49,820 nucleotides of DNA. Origin: a virus. The notes beneath the pieces were generated by a model. The model had not been told where the DNA came from and made no database searches. It was given only the letters and a program-made list of their open reading frames with translations. Where the stretch lies: positions 1-49,820 of the IMG/VR virus record IMGVR_UViG_3300025467_000025; one strand, given 5' to 3'. Below are positions 7,618 to 14,805 of the stretch, one piece after another; the stretch's first letter is position 1, and every line of letters starts with the position of its first letter. A program made the position numbers and the translations under genes.

Positions 7618-7620
7618 CAA
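7592..7620 (-). promoter_or_regulatory. Perfect consensus sigma70 promoter for dnaJ-clpA
   Basis: TTGACA (7620-7615), exactly 17 nt, TATAAT (7597-7592) on the minus strand, about 44 nt upstream of the dnaJ ATG. The -35 overlaps the upstream arm of the terminator and the -10 lies in its loop, so RNA starting near 7585 lacks the upstream arm and escapes termination. Confidence 0.85.
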
Positions 7621-7633
7621 ATCTTTGATTGTC

Positions 7634-7885
7634 TTACTTCTTTGCAGGTACTTTAGTGCCTTCAAACTTGTGATGCATCTTCATGTTCTTGCATTTTTCT
7701 TTGCCATTGATTACAACACAAACTTTCTTAACTTCGCCTTCCTTAAAGTCTTCAGCTGCCTTTGGTGCTTCTTTTGCTGCTTCCTTAGATGCTTCTGCCT
7801 TTGCCGGTGCCTTGTCATGTTCACATGCGCTTGCTACGCTTACTGTTAAGAATCCGGTTAAAAAGATTGCTAATAAATGTTTCAT
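7634..7885 (-). CDS. Small secreted Ala/Lys-rich protein
   Basis: 83 residues. The N-terminus MKHLLAIFLTGFLTVSVASA is a signal peptide, with ASA before Cys21 fitting signal peptidase I; the lipobox match is poor, so periplasmic is more likely than lipoprotein. An Ala/Lys/Glu low-complexity linker follows, then a C-terminal segment with Cys56 and Cys64 (VCVVINGKEKCKN). It resembles small host-type periplasmic proteins rather than a known phage family, so capture from a host is possible. It is the last gene of the lysis operon, 8 nt after the holin gene. Confidence 0.8.
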   Translation of the reverse strand: MKHLLAIFLTGFLTVSVASACEHDKAPAKAEASKEAAKEAPKAAEDFKEGEVKKVCVVINGKEKCKNMKMHHKFEGTKVPAKK

Positions 7886-7893
7886 AATTACTC

Positions 7894-8349
7894 CTATAGT
7901 GGTTCGTCAACTTGTGGTGCAGGACCTGGACCAAACGCTGTGCTAACAACTGGAGCAGGTGCAACTGGTGCTACTGGTGCTGGTTGTGCATATACTGGTG
8001 CTGGTGCTACCGGAGCAGGTTGTGCATACACTGGCGCAGGTGCTACCGGAGCAGGCGCAATCGGTGCTGCTGGCGCCGCAGGAGGAGTTGGTGTTGCTGC
8101 ACCGTTAATCTTCTCTTGTGTACGACCATATGCTGAAATGCCTAATACTGCACCCATTGATAAGTGATATAATCCGCCGCCTTGTAATGTGATTGCTTGC
8201 CACATATCAACGTGTTGTCCCGGGTTTAAAAATTGTAAAACATTGTAAGTTACTGGACCAATGATAAAATCGAACAAACATGTTGCCATGTAAGTCCATC
8301 CCATCATAGGACGCCACTTGTCTGTAATTGTACTGTTTTGATCTGCCAT
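7894..8349 (-). CDS. Holin (3-TM type)
   Basis: 151 residues. Residues ~12-75 contain hydrophobic segments (GWTYMATCLFDFIIGPVTY and a second near YHLSMGAVLGISAYG) with the WRPMMGW start typical of holins of T4-like marine phages. The C-terminal ~65 residues are an Ala/Pro/Val repeat (APVYAQPAPV repeated), probably an extended tail, followed by an acidic end. It would form membrane holes that release the endolysin. It lies four genes after the endolysin in the same operon. Confidence 0.8.
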   Translation of the reverse strand: MADQNSTITDKWRPMMGWTYMATCLFDFIIGPVTYNVLQFLNPGQHVDMWQAITLQGGGLYHLSMGAVLGISAYGRTQEKINGAATPTPPAAPAAPIAPAPVAPAPVYAQPAPVAPAPVYAQPAPVAPVAPAPVVSTAFGPGPAPQVDEPL

Positions 8350-8367
8350 AATTCGCTCCTTATGTTA

Positions 8368-8640
8368 TTATATTGCTTTTGCTGCAATTGCCGCTAAAGT
8401 AATTGCTGCGTTTACTATTGTATTTAATTGTTTTTGTTCTGCTAAATCGGACGCACCTTCTACGATTCTTGTTTGTGTTTCTAAATCTTGAAGAAGTTCG
8501 CCGTATTCATCCGCACTTAAACTGCCGTTTGCAAAATTTTCTGTTAAAGACTTTGCATTACGGGCAATGCTTTGTAATTTTGGATCGGATGCATTTTCGT
8601 ATGCGCTCAATCCATATAAGATATCGTTAGTTGTACTCAT
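8368..8640 (-). CDS. Small protein with hydrophobic C-terminus in lysis operon
   Basis: 90 residues, soluble helical N-terminus and a short hydrophobic Ala/Ile-rich C-terminus (NAAITLAAIAAKAI) that could insert in or touch a membrane. The start MSTTNDILYGLSAYENASDP recalls uncharacterised small proteins of marine T4-like phages. It overlaps the preceding lipoprotein gene by ATGA (8637-8640). A holin partner or regulator is possible from context; it is not a recognised antiholin. Confidence 0.7.
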   Translation of the reverse strand: MSTTNDILYGLSAYENASDPKLQSIARNAKSLTENFANGSLSADEYGELLQDLETQTRIVEGASDLAEQKQLNTIVNAAITLAAIAAKAI

Positions 8641-9038
8641 CGAGGTTTATCTCCTATAACTTCTTGAATTGTATTTGCCGATTCTTCTATAGTAGAAAGT
8701 TTCGTCTTACAATACGTTTCACTAATCTTTTTAGGATCAGCATATCTATTATGCAATCCAATTAACTCCTTATAGATTTCAGATGAAAGAACAGTTGCTT
8801 TTTCGTTATGTGGAATTTGAGCTGTATAATTTTTAAACTCTGTTCCCTTAACAAACAAGTATTCTGTCACATGATTCATCTTCTCTCTATCGTTACAGTT
8901 TTGAACATTTGCTTCAGCAGCCGATTTGATTTGATTGATTAATTGATATTCGTTCGAATCAAATTTAGCCATGAAGTAAGCATCTACTACTGCACATCCT
9001 GAAAGAGGAAGTAATAACATAAGCATTAAAAATCTCAT
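8637..9038 (-). CDS. Lipoprotein in lysis cassette
   Basis: 133 residues with a lipoprotein signal: MRFLMLMLLLPLSGC, lipobox LSGC, mature Cys15. The mature part is helical and charged, with Cys48 and another Cys near residue 110. It overlaps the o-spanin-like gene upstream by ATGA (9035-9038) and the next gene by ATGA. Two lipoproteins in a row are unusual for a spanin cassette. It might be a third envelope-disruption component or a superinfection-exclusion lipoprotein; neither can be decided from sequence. Confidence 0.75.
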   Translation of the reverse strand: MRFLMLMLLLPLSGCAVVDAYFMAKFDSNEYQLINQIKSAAEANVQNCNDREKMNHVTEYLFVKGTEFKNYTAQIPHNEKATVLSSEIYKELIGLHNRYADPKKISETYCKTKLSTIEESANTIQEVIGDKPR

Positions 9039-9334
9039 TTTATATCCTCAAAAATATCATGTTGTACTTTATACCATTCTTGCCATGCTTGATATTTTAT
9101 AGAAAGCTCATGATACTTCCCATAATTATCGTTAGCATTTTGAAGCAAATCGCTAAGATCCTTATCATTTTGATCTAGAGGTTTTAACTCCGGAGCCGGT
9201 TGCATTAGTACTGGTGGGGCTTCCGGGAATTTCATGTACAACGGAACGGTTGTAGAGCATCCTTGCAACATCAGGTAACTTGCACTCAGCATTAATAACG
9301 GCTTTATGTTTTTCGATTGCCTTTTTGTTTTCAT
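9035..9334 (-). CDS. Outer-membrane spanin (Rz1-like lipoprotein)
   Basis: 99 residues. Lipobox LQGC places the lipidated Cys at residue 26; a Pro-rich stretch follows (FPEAPPVLMQPAPELKP), as in Rz1 proteins, then a helical segment to the end. The gene starts inside the Rz-like gene in another frame (170-nt overlap, 9165-9334) and runs beyond it. Rz1 proteins span the periplasm with Rz and fuse inner and outer membranes at lysis. Overlap architecture, lipobox and proline richness agree. Confidence 0.85.
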   Translation of the reverse strand: MKTKRQSKNIKPLLMLSASYLMLQGCSTTVPLYMKFPEAPPVLMQPAPELKPLDQNDKDLSDLLQNANDNYGKYHELSIKYQAWQEWYKVQHDIFEDIK

Positions 9335-9665
9335 GGACCTTTTCCTTTACTACTTTAACCCTTTCTATTACCTGTGTTTCGATTCTAACAGTTTCTTGTT
9401 TAGATTTTTCTTCGGCGATTTTTAATTGCGCTTGAACACTAGCAATTCGTTGTTGCCATTCCTCTTCGGTGTGCAACAACCCTTTATAGTATGAACCGGC
9501 GATTAATAACACCACTGAAACAAGTTTAATGGTAGGTCTGTACGGTATTAGGATAGGAATAAAAAAGCAGAAATATGCAACGACGAATCCTGCAATGCCT
9601 GCTAATAATATTGCATCAACTATCAAATATAGATAATTGCTAGCAAAGAATTGTATTAAAAACAT
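9165..9665 (-). CDS. Inner-membrane spanin (Rz-like)
   Basis: 166 residues. The N-terminal 60 residues are hydrophobic, with two or three membrane segments (longer than the single anchor of lambda Rz), followed by a long charged coiled-coil region (~65-125: EEEWQQRIASVQAQLKIAEE and onward) and a C-terminal region with a Cys. This is the layout of an i-spanin with an extended membrane anchor. It begins 2 nt after the endolysin stop and contains the start of the lipoprotein o-spanin gene in another frame. Confidence 0.8.
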   Translation of the reverse strand: MFLIQFFASNYLYLIVDAILLAGIAGFVVAYFCFFIPILIPYRPTIKLVSVVLLIAGSYYKGLLHTEEEWQQRIASVQAQLKIAEEKSKQETVRIETQVIERVKVVKEKVHENKKAIEKHKAVINAECKLPDVARMLYNRSVVHEIPGSPTSTNATGSGVKTSRSK

Positions 9666-9667
9666 TT

Positions 9668-10300
9668 TTATCCTTGTAATACGTGGACTGCATGAGCATA
9701 GTGTTTCTTACGATCTTCAAGACCGATAGTACCACCATTAATTCTCTTAGTCATTGTAAGTACATCGCCGCTATCTGCATATTGGTTAAGATTATTTGAT
9801 TCCCAGAACCAACAAGCTGATTGAACAGCGCCTTCGAATGTGGAAAGATATTCTGCAACATCTTCTACTTCGACCCCCATACTTGCTGCAAACCAAGAAT
9901 AGTTTTCTTTACCAGTTAATTGAATTAAGCCACGACCACAATAACGGAACCCGTCGCCACTTGCTTCGTCGCCATTTCCCATACGATTAGCATAAACTTT
10001 GTTTGCAATCTTTTCAGGTTGTCCTGCATATTGTGCTGCTAATGCATCAGTTGGGAAATACTTAGGAAATACTTTTCTTAATGTTACCGCACGATAATTT
10101 AGATTTTCTTTCAATGCCTTAAAACCGCCCGATTCGTGTGCGCATTGTGCTAAGAATGCAGCAACTCGAGGTGCAGTATTAATTTCATAATTAGGAAGAA
10201 TATTAGAAAGTGCCTCATACCAATTATCGAGATATGGATTACCTGGAATAATCTTTGCTAATTTTTCTTTTGTAAAGTTAAACTTAAAACCTTCGCTCAT
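9668..10300 (-). CDS. GH19 chitinase-like endolysin
   Basis: 210 residues covering a single glycoside hydrolase 19 domain, without signal peptide. The catalytic-region signature HESGGF (55-60; Glu56) and ENLNY (65-69; Glu65) supply the two acids; GDGFRYCGRGLIQLTG (115-130) is the family's conserved substrate-cleft segment. In phages this family cleaves peptidoglycan between N-acetylmuramate and N-acetylglucosamine. Lack of a signal peptide implies holin-dependent export. It heads the lysis cassette and starts on a TAATG overlap with the upstream gene. Confidence 0.93.
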   Translation of the reverse strand: MSEGFKFNFTKEKLAKIIPGNPYLDNWYEALSNILPNYEINTAPRVAAFLAQCAHESGGFKALKENLNYRAVTLRKVFPKYFPTDALAAQYAGQPEKIANKVYANRMGNGDEASGDGFRYCGRGLIQLTGKENYSWFAASMGVEVEDVAEYLSTFEGAVQSACWFWESNNLNQYADSGDVLTMTKRINGGTIGLEDRKKHYAHAVHVLQG

Positions 10301-11028
10301 TATTTTTTCTCCAATGCTACGGCCCAGCCGTTATTTTCGAATACAAAAGCGTTGCCTATTTTAGTAATATTATAATTACCGATTGACTTAGTTAGATATA
10401 ACACTTCGGCAATATCCTTGTGTTCTAACATAATTGGTCCGCGAAGTGTATCATATACTTCGCGTTTTGGCCCGCTACTAATAATTTCAAATGTTAACGG
10501 ATCTGCATACAAGCGTTTAAATGTAATAGATTCATTTGCAACACTAATATTGTCGGATGAGCTATTAACAAAGAAATTACTATAGCTATTTATGCTATGT
10601 TTCTCAGCTGCTAGCCTGTACCCTTCGGAATTAGTTGGAATTGCTGCTTCGAGATTTTCGGTCGATGCGTCAACACTTTTAAAACTTTTAAAATATCTAA
10701 AACGAAAATCGTCAATCCCGGTAATTTTTTCCATACCGTTTAATATTTCGCGGATTTGTTTTGCAGCATGTCGCGTTCTTTCGATTTCGAAATACACTTT
10801 ATATGTGCCATCGTCAGTTTCTCCTGGACTAACATCGGCGTCGAGTACATAATCGTACCCCATTTCGATGAAATGTTCAAGATCTTTTGCTGGTTCTTCT
10901 TGTGTTACAGTAAAACTTACTGTGATAATATCGTCTTCGTCCCCAATTTTACTTTTATAAGAATCGATTTCAAAAACTTTTCTTACAAAATGTCTTAGGT
11001 CATTTGCTCTTAAACTTTCGATAATCAT
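10300..11028 (-). CDS. Conserved T4-like phage protein, probably virion-associated
   Basis: The start is taken at 11028 (MIIESLRANDLRHFV), one base after the TAA of the preceding gene; an upstream in-frame ATG at 11055 would add nine residues overlapping that gene. About 242 residues, acidic N-terminal half with EHFIEMGYDYVLDADVS and DFRFRYFKSFK, which I recall from uncharacterised proteins of marine T4-like phages. No membrane segment or catalytic motif is visible. It lies between a Pro/Gly-rich virion-type protein and the endolysin, so tail, baseplate or lysis roles all remain possible. Confidence 0.75.
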   Translation of the reverse strand: MIIESLRANDLRHFVRKVFEIDSYKSKIGDEDDIITVSFTVTQEEPAKDLEHFIEMGYDYVLDADVSPGETDDGTYKVYFEIERTRHAAKQIREILNGMEKITGIDDFRFRYFKSFKSVDASTENLEAAIPTNSEGYRLAAEKHSINSYSNFFVNSSSDNISVANESITFKRLYADPLTFEIISSGPKREVYDTLRGPIMLEHKDIAEVLYLTKSIGNYNITKIGNAFVFENNGWAVALEKK

Positions 11029-11029
11029 T

Positions 11030-11614
11030 TTAAATTGCCGGTGTTGATGCAGCACCTGCTGCCATTGGTTGAGGGGCTCCGCCCGGAGCCATTCCCGGAG
11101 CTCCGCCCGGAGCCCCGCCCGGAGCCATTTGAGCTGGCATTACAGGCGGCGCCGCTTCCTTCGGTGCAACTCCTTCTAGTTTTTCACCCTTTAACTTGTC
11201 CATGTACCCACGATATATGTCAAACGCGATCTTCTTAGGCATTTGAATTTCGACAATCCAAATTGGTTTATGGTCTAACTTACCTTTTTTTGTCCCTGGA
11301 CGAAAATCTTCAGGTGTACGAATTCTTCTTGGTTCGATAAGATGGCTCTTTTGATATTTTACTTTACATCCCAATTCCATCAGTCTTCGTGCTGCTTCCG
11401 GGTTTGGCATCTTAGTTTTTGGCCACATAAATCCTGCTGTGATCCAGTGTCGATCAACTTGCGGCCCGTATGCCAATTCTCCATCGATCCAGTGTTCGTA
11501 AGCATACATATCCATTTCGTCTAATACTCGTTCAAAATCTTTTAGGATTGCAAGACTTGTATTATTTTCGTAGATATCGTCAATATTTTTAATAAGATCT
11601 AATACATCGTACAT
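11030..11614 (-). CDS. Conserved phage protein with Pro/Gly/Ala-rich tail
   Basis: 194 residues. The first ~145 form a compact domain (YEHWIDGELAYGPQVDRHWI and KPIWIVEIQMPKKIAFDIY) that I associate with hypothetical proteins of marine T4-like phages; the last ~45 are a low-complexity tail of APGGAPGG-type repeats, likely flexible. A degenerate late element GCTAAATA (11646-11639) lies 24 nt upstream. It is the first gene of the minus-strand block that continues through the lysis cassette. No function can be assigned. Confidence 0.75.
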   Translation of the reverse strand: MYDVLDLIKNIDDIYENNTSLAILKDFERVLDEMDMYAYEHWIDGELAYGPQVDRHWITAGFMWPKTKMPNPEAARRLMELGCKVKYQKSHLIEPRRIRTPEDFRPGTKKGKLDHKPIWIVEIQMPKKIAFDIYRGYMDKLKGEKLEGVAPKEAAPPVMPAQMAPGGAPGGAPGMAPGGAPQPMAAGAASTPAI

Positions 11615-11772
11615 AGTAACTTCCAGTTTAACTATACTTATTTAGCTGGGTTAAAATGATAACGTAGCAGTTTTCTTTTATTTTAAACGATTAAATAAAT
11701 TGTAGGACCTCTGTAGTTATCGGGCGGTCACTACATGTCCTACTTTACTATTAGAGTAGGAGATTTAACTAC
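11615..11772 (+). promoter_or_regulatory. Structured phoH leader with alternative RNA pairings
   Basis: In the divergent region before phoH, 11702-11708 can pair with 11737-11743 around an inner helix (11713-11717 with 11730-11734). The same downstream arm (11738-11744) can instead pair with 11755-11761, which contains the AGGA of the ribosome site, with a 10-nt loop. The two pairings exclude each other, as in an RNA switch. No clear sigma70 promoter is seen on the plus strand. Confidence 0.45.
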
Positions 11773-12492
11773 ATGAGTAAAAGAGTGAAGAAGCGTTTCA
11801 CATCAGACGTTCAAGTAATCGATTTTCATCAAACATACCTTCCACCAAAGAAGTCTCGCGTTTCCCTAGTTCCGAGAGGAAATAATCAAAAAGAATATGT
11901 CAATAAATTAAAAGATGATGACAAAAGTATTCTATTTGCAATCGGACCAGCAGGAACAGGTAAAACAATGTTGGCAGTTTTATACGGAATTAAGTTATTC
12001 CAGGAAGGCAAGATCGATAAAATTGTAGTTACACGACCCGCCGTTTCTGTAGATGAAGATTTAGGATTCTTACCAGGTACCCTTAATGAAAAGATGGCGC
12101 CGTGGACAAGACCTATATTTGATGTATTTGCAGAATATTATCAAAAGAAAGACATCGATAAGATGTTAGAAGAAGGGGTTATTGAAATCAGTCCACTTGC
12201 ATATATGCGCGGACGTACATTTAAGAATTCTTATATTGTTGCGGACGAAATGCAAAATGCAACTATCAACCAAATGAAAATGTTATTAACACGGTTAGGT
12301 GAAAATAGCAAAATGGTTGTAACCGGCGATTTGGCCCAAGCAGACCGTTTAAATGATAACGGTTTGATTAACTTCTGTACCCTACTCGCAGAGAATACAG
12401 GATTAAGACATATTGATTTAGTCCAATTTGACGCGCGAGATATTGAAAGACATGATGCAGTAAAGGAGGTTCTCGCAATTTACGGAGACTAA
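11773..12492 (+). CDS. phoH: PhoH-like ATPase
   Basis: 239 residues. Walker A GPAGTGKT (58-65), Walker B IVADEMQN (155-162) and TGDLAQAD (184-191) are the hallmark motifs of the PhoH family, cytoplasmic P-loop ATPases related to superfamily 1 helicases. PhoH is one of the commonest accessory genes of marine phages; its biochemical role there is unsettled (RNA-linked ATPase/helicase activity is suspected). It stands alone on the plus strand between two minus blocks, with AGGAG 10 nt before the ATG, a structured leader, and a strong terminator immediately after. Confidence 0.95.
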   Translation: MSKRVKKRFTSDVQVIDFHQTYLPPKKSRVSLVPRGNNQKEYVNKLKDDDKSILFAIGPAGTGKTMLAVLYGIKLFQEGKIDKIVVTRPAVSVDEDLGFLPGTLNEKMAPWTRPIFDVFAEYYQKKDIDKMLEEGVIEISPLAYMRGRTFKNSYIVADEMQNATINQMKMLLTRLGENSKMVVTGDLAQADRLNDNGLINFCTLLAENTGLRHIDLVQFDARDIERHDAVKEVLAIYGD

Positions 12493-12497
12493 ACAAG

Positions 12498-12523
12498 AAA
12501 GGGCCCTAAGGGCCCTTTTTTTG
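12498..12523. terminator. Bidirectional terminator between phoH and HNH gene
   Basis: A 9-bp GC-rich stem (12498-12506 with 12510-12518) with a 3-nt loop and flanking T run on the plus strand and A run on the other side. It follows phoH by six bases. The stop codon of the convergent HNH gene (12506-12508) lies inside the hairpin, so it can serve both directions. Confidence 0.9.
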
Positions 12524-12901
12524 ATTATAAATCTTTTGAATAAATTCATGGAATAATTCTTCGTCCATGTCGGCTTTCATCTGATTAACAACACACCATA
12601 CTAATTGTACATTTCCCGGTATGTAATCTTTAGTACTATCGATTCGATCGATTGAACAACTTCGTGGATTCCACCATCGTTTTCCGCTGTGATATCCTCC
12701 ACGATCAAATTCAAGAGGTTCTCCTGTGAATACACATTTCCAACCTTGTTGTTGACCTAGACGAAATAGGTATTCTACGTCGATTTCAAATACTTTACCA
12801 TCTTTTCTATTCTTTGCACGTCTAAGATTATGACTTAAGAATCGTTTTTTCGGATCATCCCATTTTGCAACTTCTTTTTTAAATTTTCTAGGTTGTGACA
12901 T
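12506..12901 (-). CDS. HNH-type endonuclease-like protein
   Basis: 131 residues. CVFTGEPL (56-63) followed by CSIDRIDS (82-89), GYxxGNVQLV-like YIPGNVQLV (93-101) and NQMK (106-109) match a phage/bacterial HNH-like family in which Cys and His/Asp residues shape a beta-beta-alpha metal site. The N-terminal 40 residues are basic, likely DNA-binding. It is the last gene of the gp44-APS kinase-dCMP deaminase operon, 3 nt after the deaminase. It could be a free-standing homing nuclease or a resolvase-like enzyme; no intron is visible. Confidence 0.75.
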   Translation of the reverse strand: MSQPRKFKKEVAKWDDPKKRFLSHNLRRAKNRKDGKVFEIDVEYLFRLGQQQGWKCVFTGEPLEFDRGGYHSGKRWWNPRSCSIDRIDSTKDYIPGNVQLVWCVVNQMKADMDEELFHEFIQKIYNQKKGP

Positions 12902-12904
12902 ATA

Positions 12905-13402
12905 TTATTTCTCGAGTTGTTCTACCTTTACACCTGAGTTGTTGAGAAATACAATTCCATCATCACTCCGATAAGAGTTACGATAGATAACACCGGTAAT
13001 ACCAGACTGGTATATAAGTTTGGCACAATCAAGACATGGGCTGTGAGTAATAAACATAGTAGCGTTAGAACCTGATTCAGTGCTCTTAGCCAATTTCGCA
13101 ATCGCGTTCGATTCCGCATGAAGGACCTCTGGATTTGATTTTAAATTATAACGACCGCGTGTATCTTCAAACGGCCATCGGTGTTCGATATCTTCTACGT
13201 CTAACCATCCGCCTGCATCACAGCTCATATAAACTTTATGTTCGCAATTATTATTCCAACCGGCTGGCATTCCATTATATCCGATTGAAATAATACGATC
13301 ATCTTTTACAATAATTGCACCAACATGTAATCGTTCGGCATAACTCAGTTCCGCAAATATTTCTGCGGTTTTCATATAGGCTTCTTTAAATTTCTGTTTC
13401 AT
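12905..13402 (-). CDS. cd: dCMP deaminase
   Basis: 165 residues with the cytidine/deoxycytidylate deaminase zinc site: HAE (95-97, Glu97 the proton shuttle) and PCLDC (122-126). YNGMPAGWNN (42-51) is typical of dCMP deaminases. It converts dCMP to dUMP, feeding thymidylate synthesis for phage DNA; T4 gene cd does the same. An extra Cys/His-bearing insert (CEH, C61, H74) resembles the second zinc site of T4 deaminase. Overlaps the APS-kinase-like gene by ATGA (13399-13402). Confidence 0.93.
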   Translation of the reverse strand: MKQKFKEAYMKTAEIFAELSYAERLHVGAIIVKDDRIISIGYNGMPAGWNNNCEHKVYMSCDAGGWLDVEDIEHRWPFEDTRGRYNLKSNPEVLHAESNAIAKLAKSTESGSNATMFITHSPCLDCAKLIYQSGITGVIYRNSYRSDDGIVFLNNSGVKVEQLEK

Positions 13403-13815
13403 ACTACGTGATTAAAAACAATAGTTGCCCAGTATTTTGCATTTTTTGAATTCACATGTACGTCAACTTTATCCGGAAAAACAAACATCTTATTTGTGTC
13501 TTCAAATCTTCCTTCTGTAATTGTATCAACCCAAACTATATATCTAGGATCAAAATTATCACGCATTACTGGCAATGGTGCAACAAAATCACAAATGACA
13601 AAGTCTTCTGTGCGAACATTTGCTAAATCTCGCATACGTTCGCTTTGACGAATTCTTCCGGCTTCAGTAAAATCCCAATCATTGTATTCTCTTCGAATGT
13701 TATCGGCGTTGAGCCAGTGTACCGAATAGGTTGCTCGGGTTAAGATATTAACTAATTCTTGTGCTAAGGTAGTCTTACCAGCACCGGGCAATCCCATAAT
13801 TAATATTTTTTTCAT
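13399..13815 (-). CDS. Adenylylsulfate kinase-like P-loop protein
   Basis: 138 residues, shorter than bacterial CysC (~200). Walker A GLPGAGKT (8-15), NADNIRREYNDWDFTEAGR (36-54) and CDFVAPL (74-80) are APS-kinase hallmarks; WVDTI and FEDTN follow further on. CysC phosphorylates adenosine 5'-phosphosulfate. In phages such proteins are widespread and their substrate is not established. The gene overlaps both neighbours by ATGA, so it is tightly co-translated with gp44 and the deaminase. Confidence 0.85.
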   Translation of the reverse strand: MKKILIMGLPGAGKTTLAQELVNILTRATYSVHWLNADNIRREYNDWDFTEAGRIRQSERMRDLANVRTEDFVICDFVAPLPVMRDNFDPRYIVWVDTITEGRFEDTNKMFVFPDKVDVHVNSKNAKYWATIVFNHVV

Positions 13816-14732
13816 GGATTCAAGTGTGCTAATCTAATTAAAGTTGCTGCAAGGTTAATTTCTGGATCGATTACCAATGCGTGGTCTACAAGTCCTTGTT
13901 TAATAATAAGAATTGCTTTATCTTGAATAGTCTCGTCGCCAAAAATATCAACATGGTCATACAGCCAACGAAAGATTTCTCCCATTTCTTCGGGATCGGC
14001 TTGACTACAAATTAATTTACGAGCTTCTGAAATTTTACCAGCCTTAAACAATTCGACCATTTCGGTTCTATAGTCAGTACTAGAATCGATTGCATCTAAC
14101 TTACGCAATATCCCTGATTGACTATTTAATTGCAAATTATTAATGCACTTTCTTAAGTCGGGGTATACCGCTTTTACATAAGCATCGAGCGTATCTAAAT
14201 CAAATTCAACGTTTTCGTTAACAAGAATCGTTGCAACCCGAGCTGTGAATTCAACTTCGTCAGTTCTGTCTATATGCACTGATTGAAATCGACTGTGCAA
14301 TGGAGGCAAAATTCGATGCGGATAGTTACACGTCATTACAAATCTAACACTATGAGAATAGTCTTCCATTAGATATCGTAACGCAGGTTGTACAGACTGC
14401 TGATTCATGTAATCTGCTTCGTCAACAAATACAACTTTAAATGGACCGAACGGTCTAGTTGAACAAAACATTTCGACCTTATCGAGCCATTCGATTTTCC
14501 TACCTTCTTTACTACCGTTAGCATACATGATGTCTTCTTCTTGAACACCAATTTCTTCTAGCAATATTTTTGCTAATGTAGTTTTACCAACCCCCGCTTT
14601 TCCGCTGAGTAAAAGATGCGGGATAGTACCTTGTGCAATCCATTCGTCAATATCTTCTTTTAATTGCGGATCTTTAAGAACATATCCGTCCATTGTCTTA
14701 GGGCGATATTTGTCAACCCATAAATCTTTCAT
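13812..14732 (-). CDS. 44: Sliding-clamp loader ATPase subunit (T4 gp44-like)
   Basis: 306 residues (T4 gp44 is 319). Starts WVDKYRPKTM; Walker A GKAGVGKT (44-51), Walker B VFVDEAD (101-107), sensor TCNYPHRI (134-141) and arginine-finger SRF (147-149) are intact. It would load the gp45 clamp for the phage replisome; gp45 and gp62 are not in the window. RBS AAAGGAG lies 7 nt before the ATG. A perfect consensus promoter (14763-14791) precedes it. Confidence 0.95.
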   Translation of the reverse strand: MKDLWVDKYRPKTMDGYVLKDPQLKEDIDEWIAQGTIPHLLLSGKAGVGKTTLAKILLEEIGVQEEDIMYANGSKEGRKIEWLDKVEMFCSTRPFGPFKVVFVDEADYMNQQSVQPALRYLMEDYSHSVRFVMTCNYPHRILPPLHSRFQSVHIDRTDEVEFTARVATILVNENVEFDLDTLDAYVKAVYPDLRKCINNLQLNSQSGILRKLDAIDSSTDYRTEMVELFKAGKISEARKLICSQADPEEMGEIFRWLYDHVDIFGDETIQDKAILIIKQGLVDHALVIDPEINLAATLIRLAHLNP

Positions 14733-14762
14733 ACAATCTCCTTTGGCCTGTTAGTATTGTAA

Positions 14763-14791
14763 ATTATAGAGAAAAAAACAGGGCATGTCAA
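14763..14791 (-). promoter_or_regulatory. Perfect consensus sigma70 promoter for the gp44 operon
   Basis: TTGACA (14791-14786), exactly 17 nt, TATAAT (14768-14763) on the minus strand, about 31 nt before the gp44 ATG. The -35 hexamer lies in the loop of the terminator that ends the upstream transcript. Confidence 0.85.
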
Positions 14792-14802
14792 TCCCTGTTT
14801 TT
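14772..14802 (-). terminator. Terminator after the GroES-like gene, with embedded -35
   Basis: On the minus strand a 10-bp stem (14802-14793 with 14783-14774) with a 9-nt loop ends in seven Ts. It begins four bases after the stop of the GroES-like gene (14806). Confidence 0.8.
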
Positions 14803-14805
14803 ATA

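Noticed and set aside
10300-11055. Longer start at 11055 for the 242-residue protein
   Set aside because: It would overlap the preceding gene by 26 nt; the ATG at 11028 sits one base after that stop, as usual in this genome.
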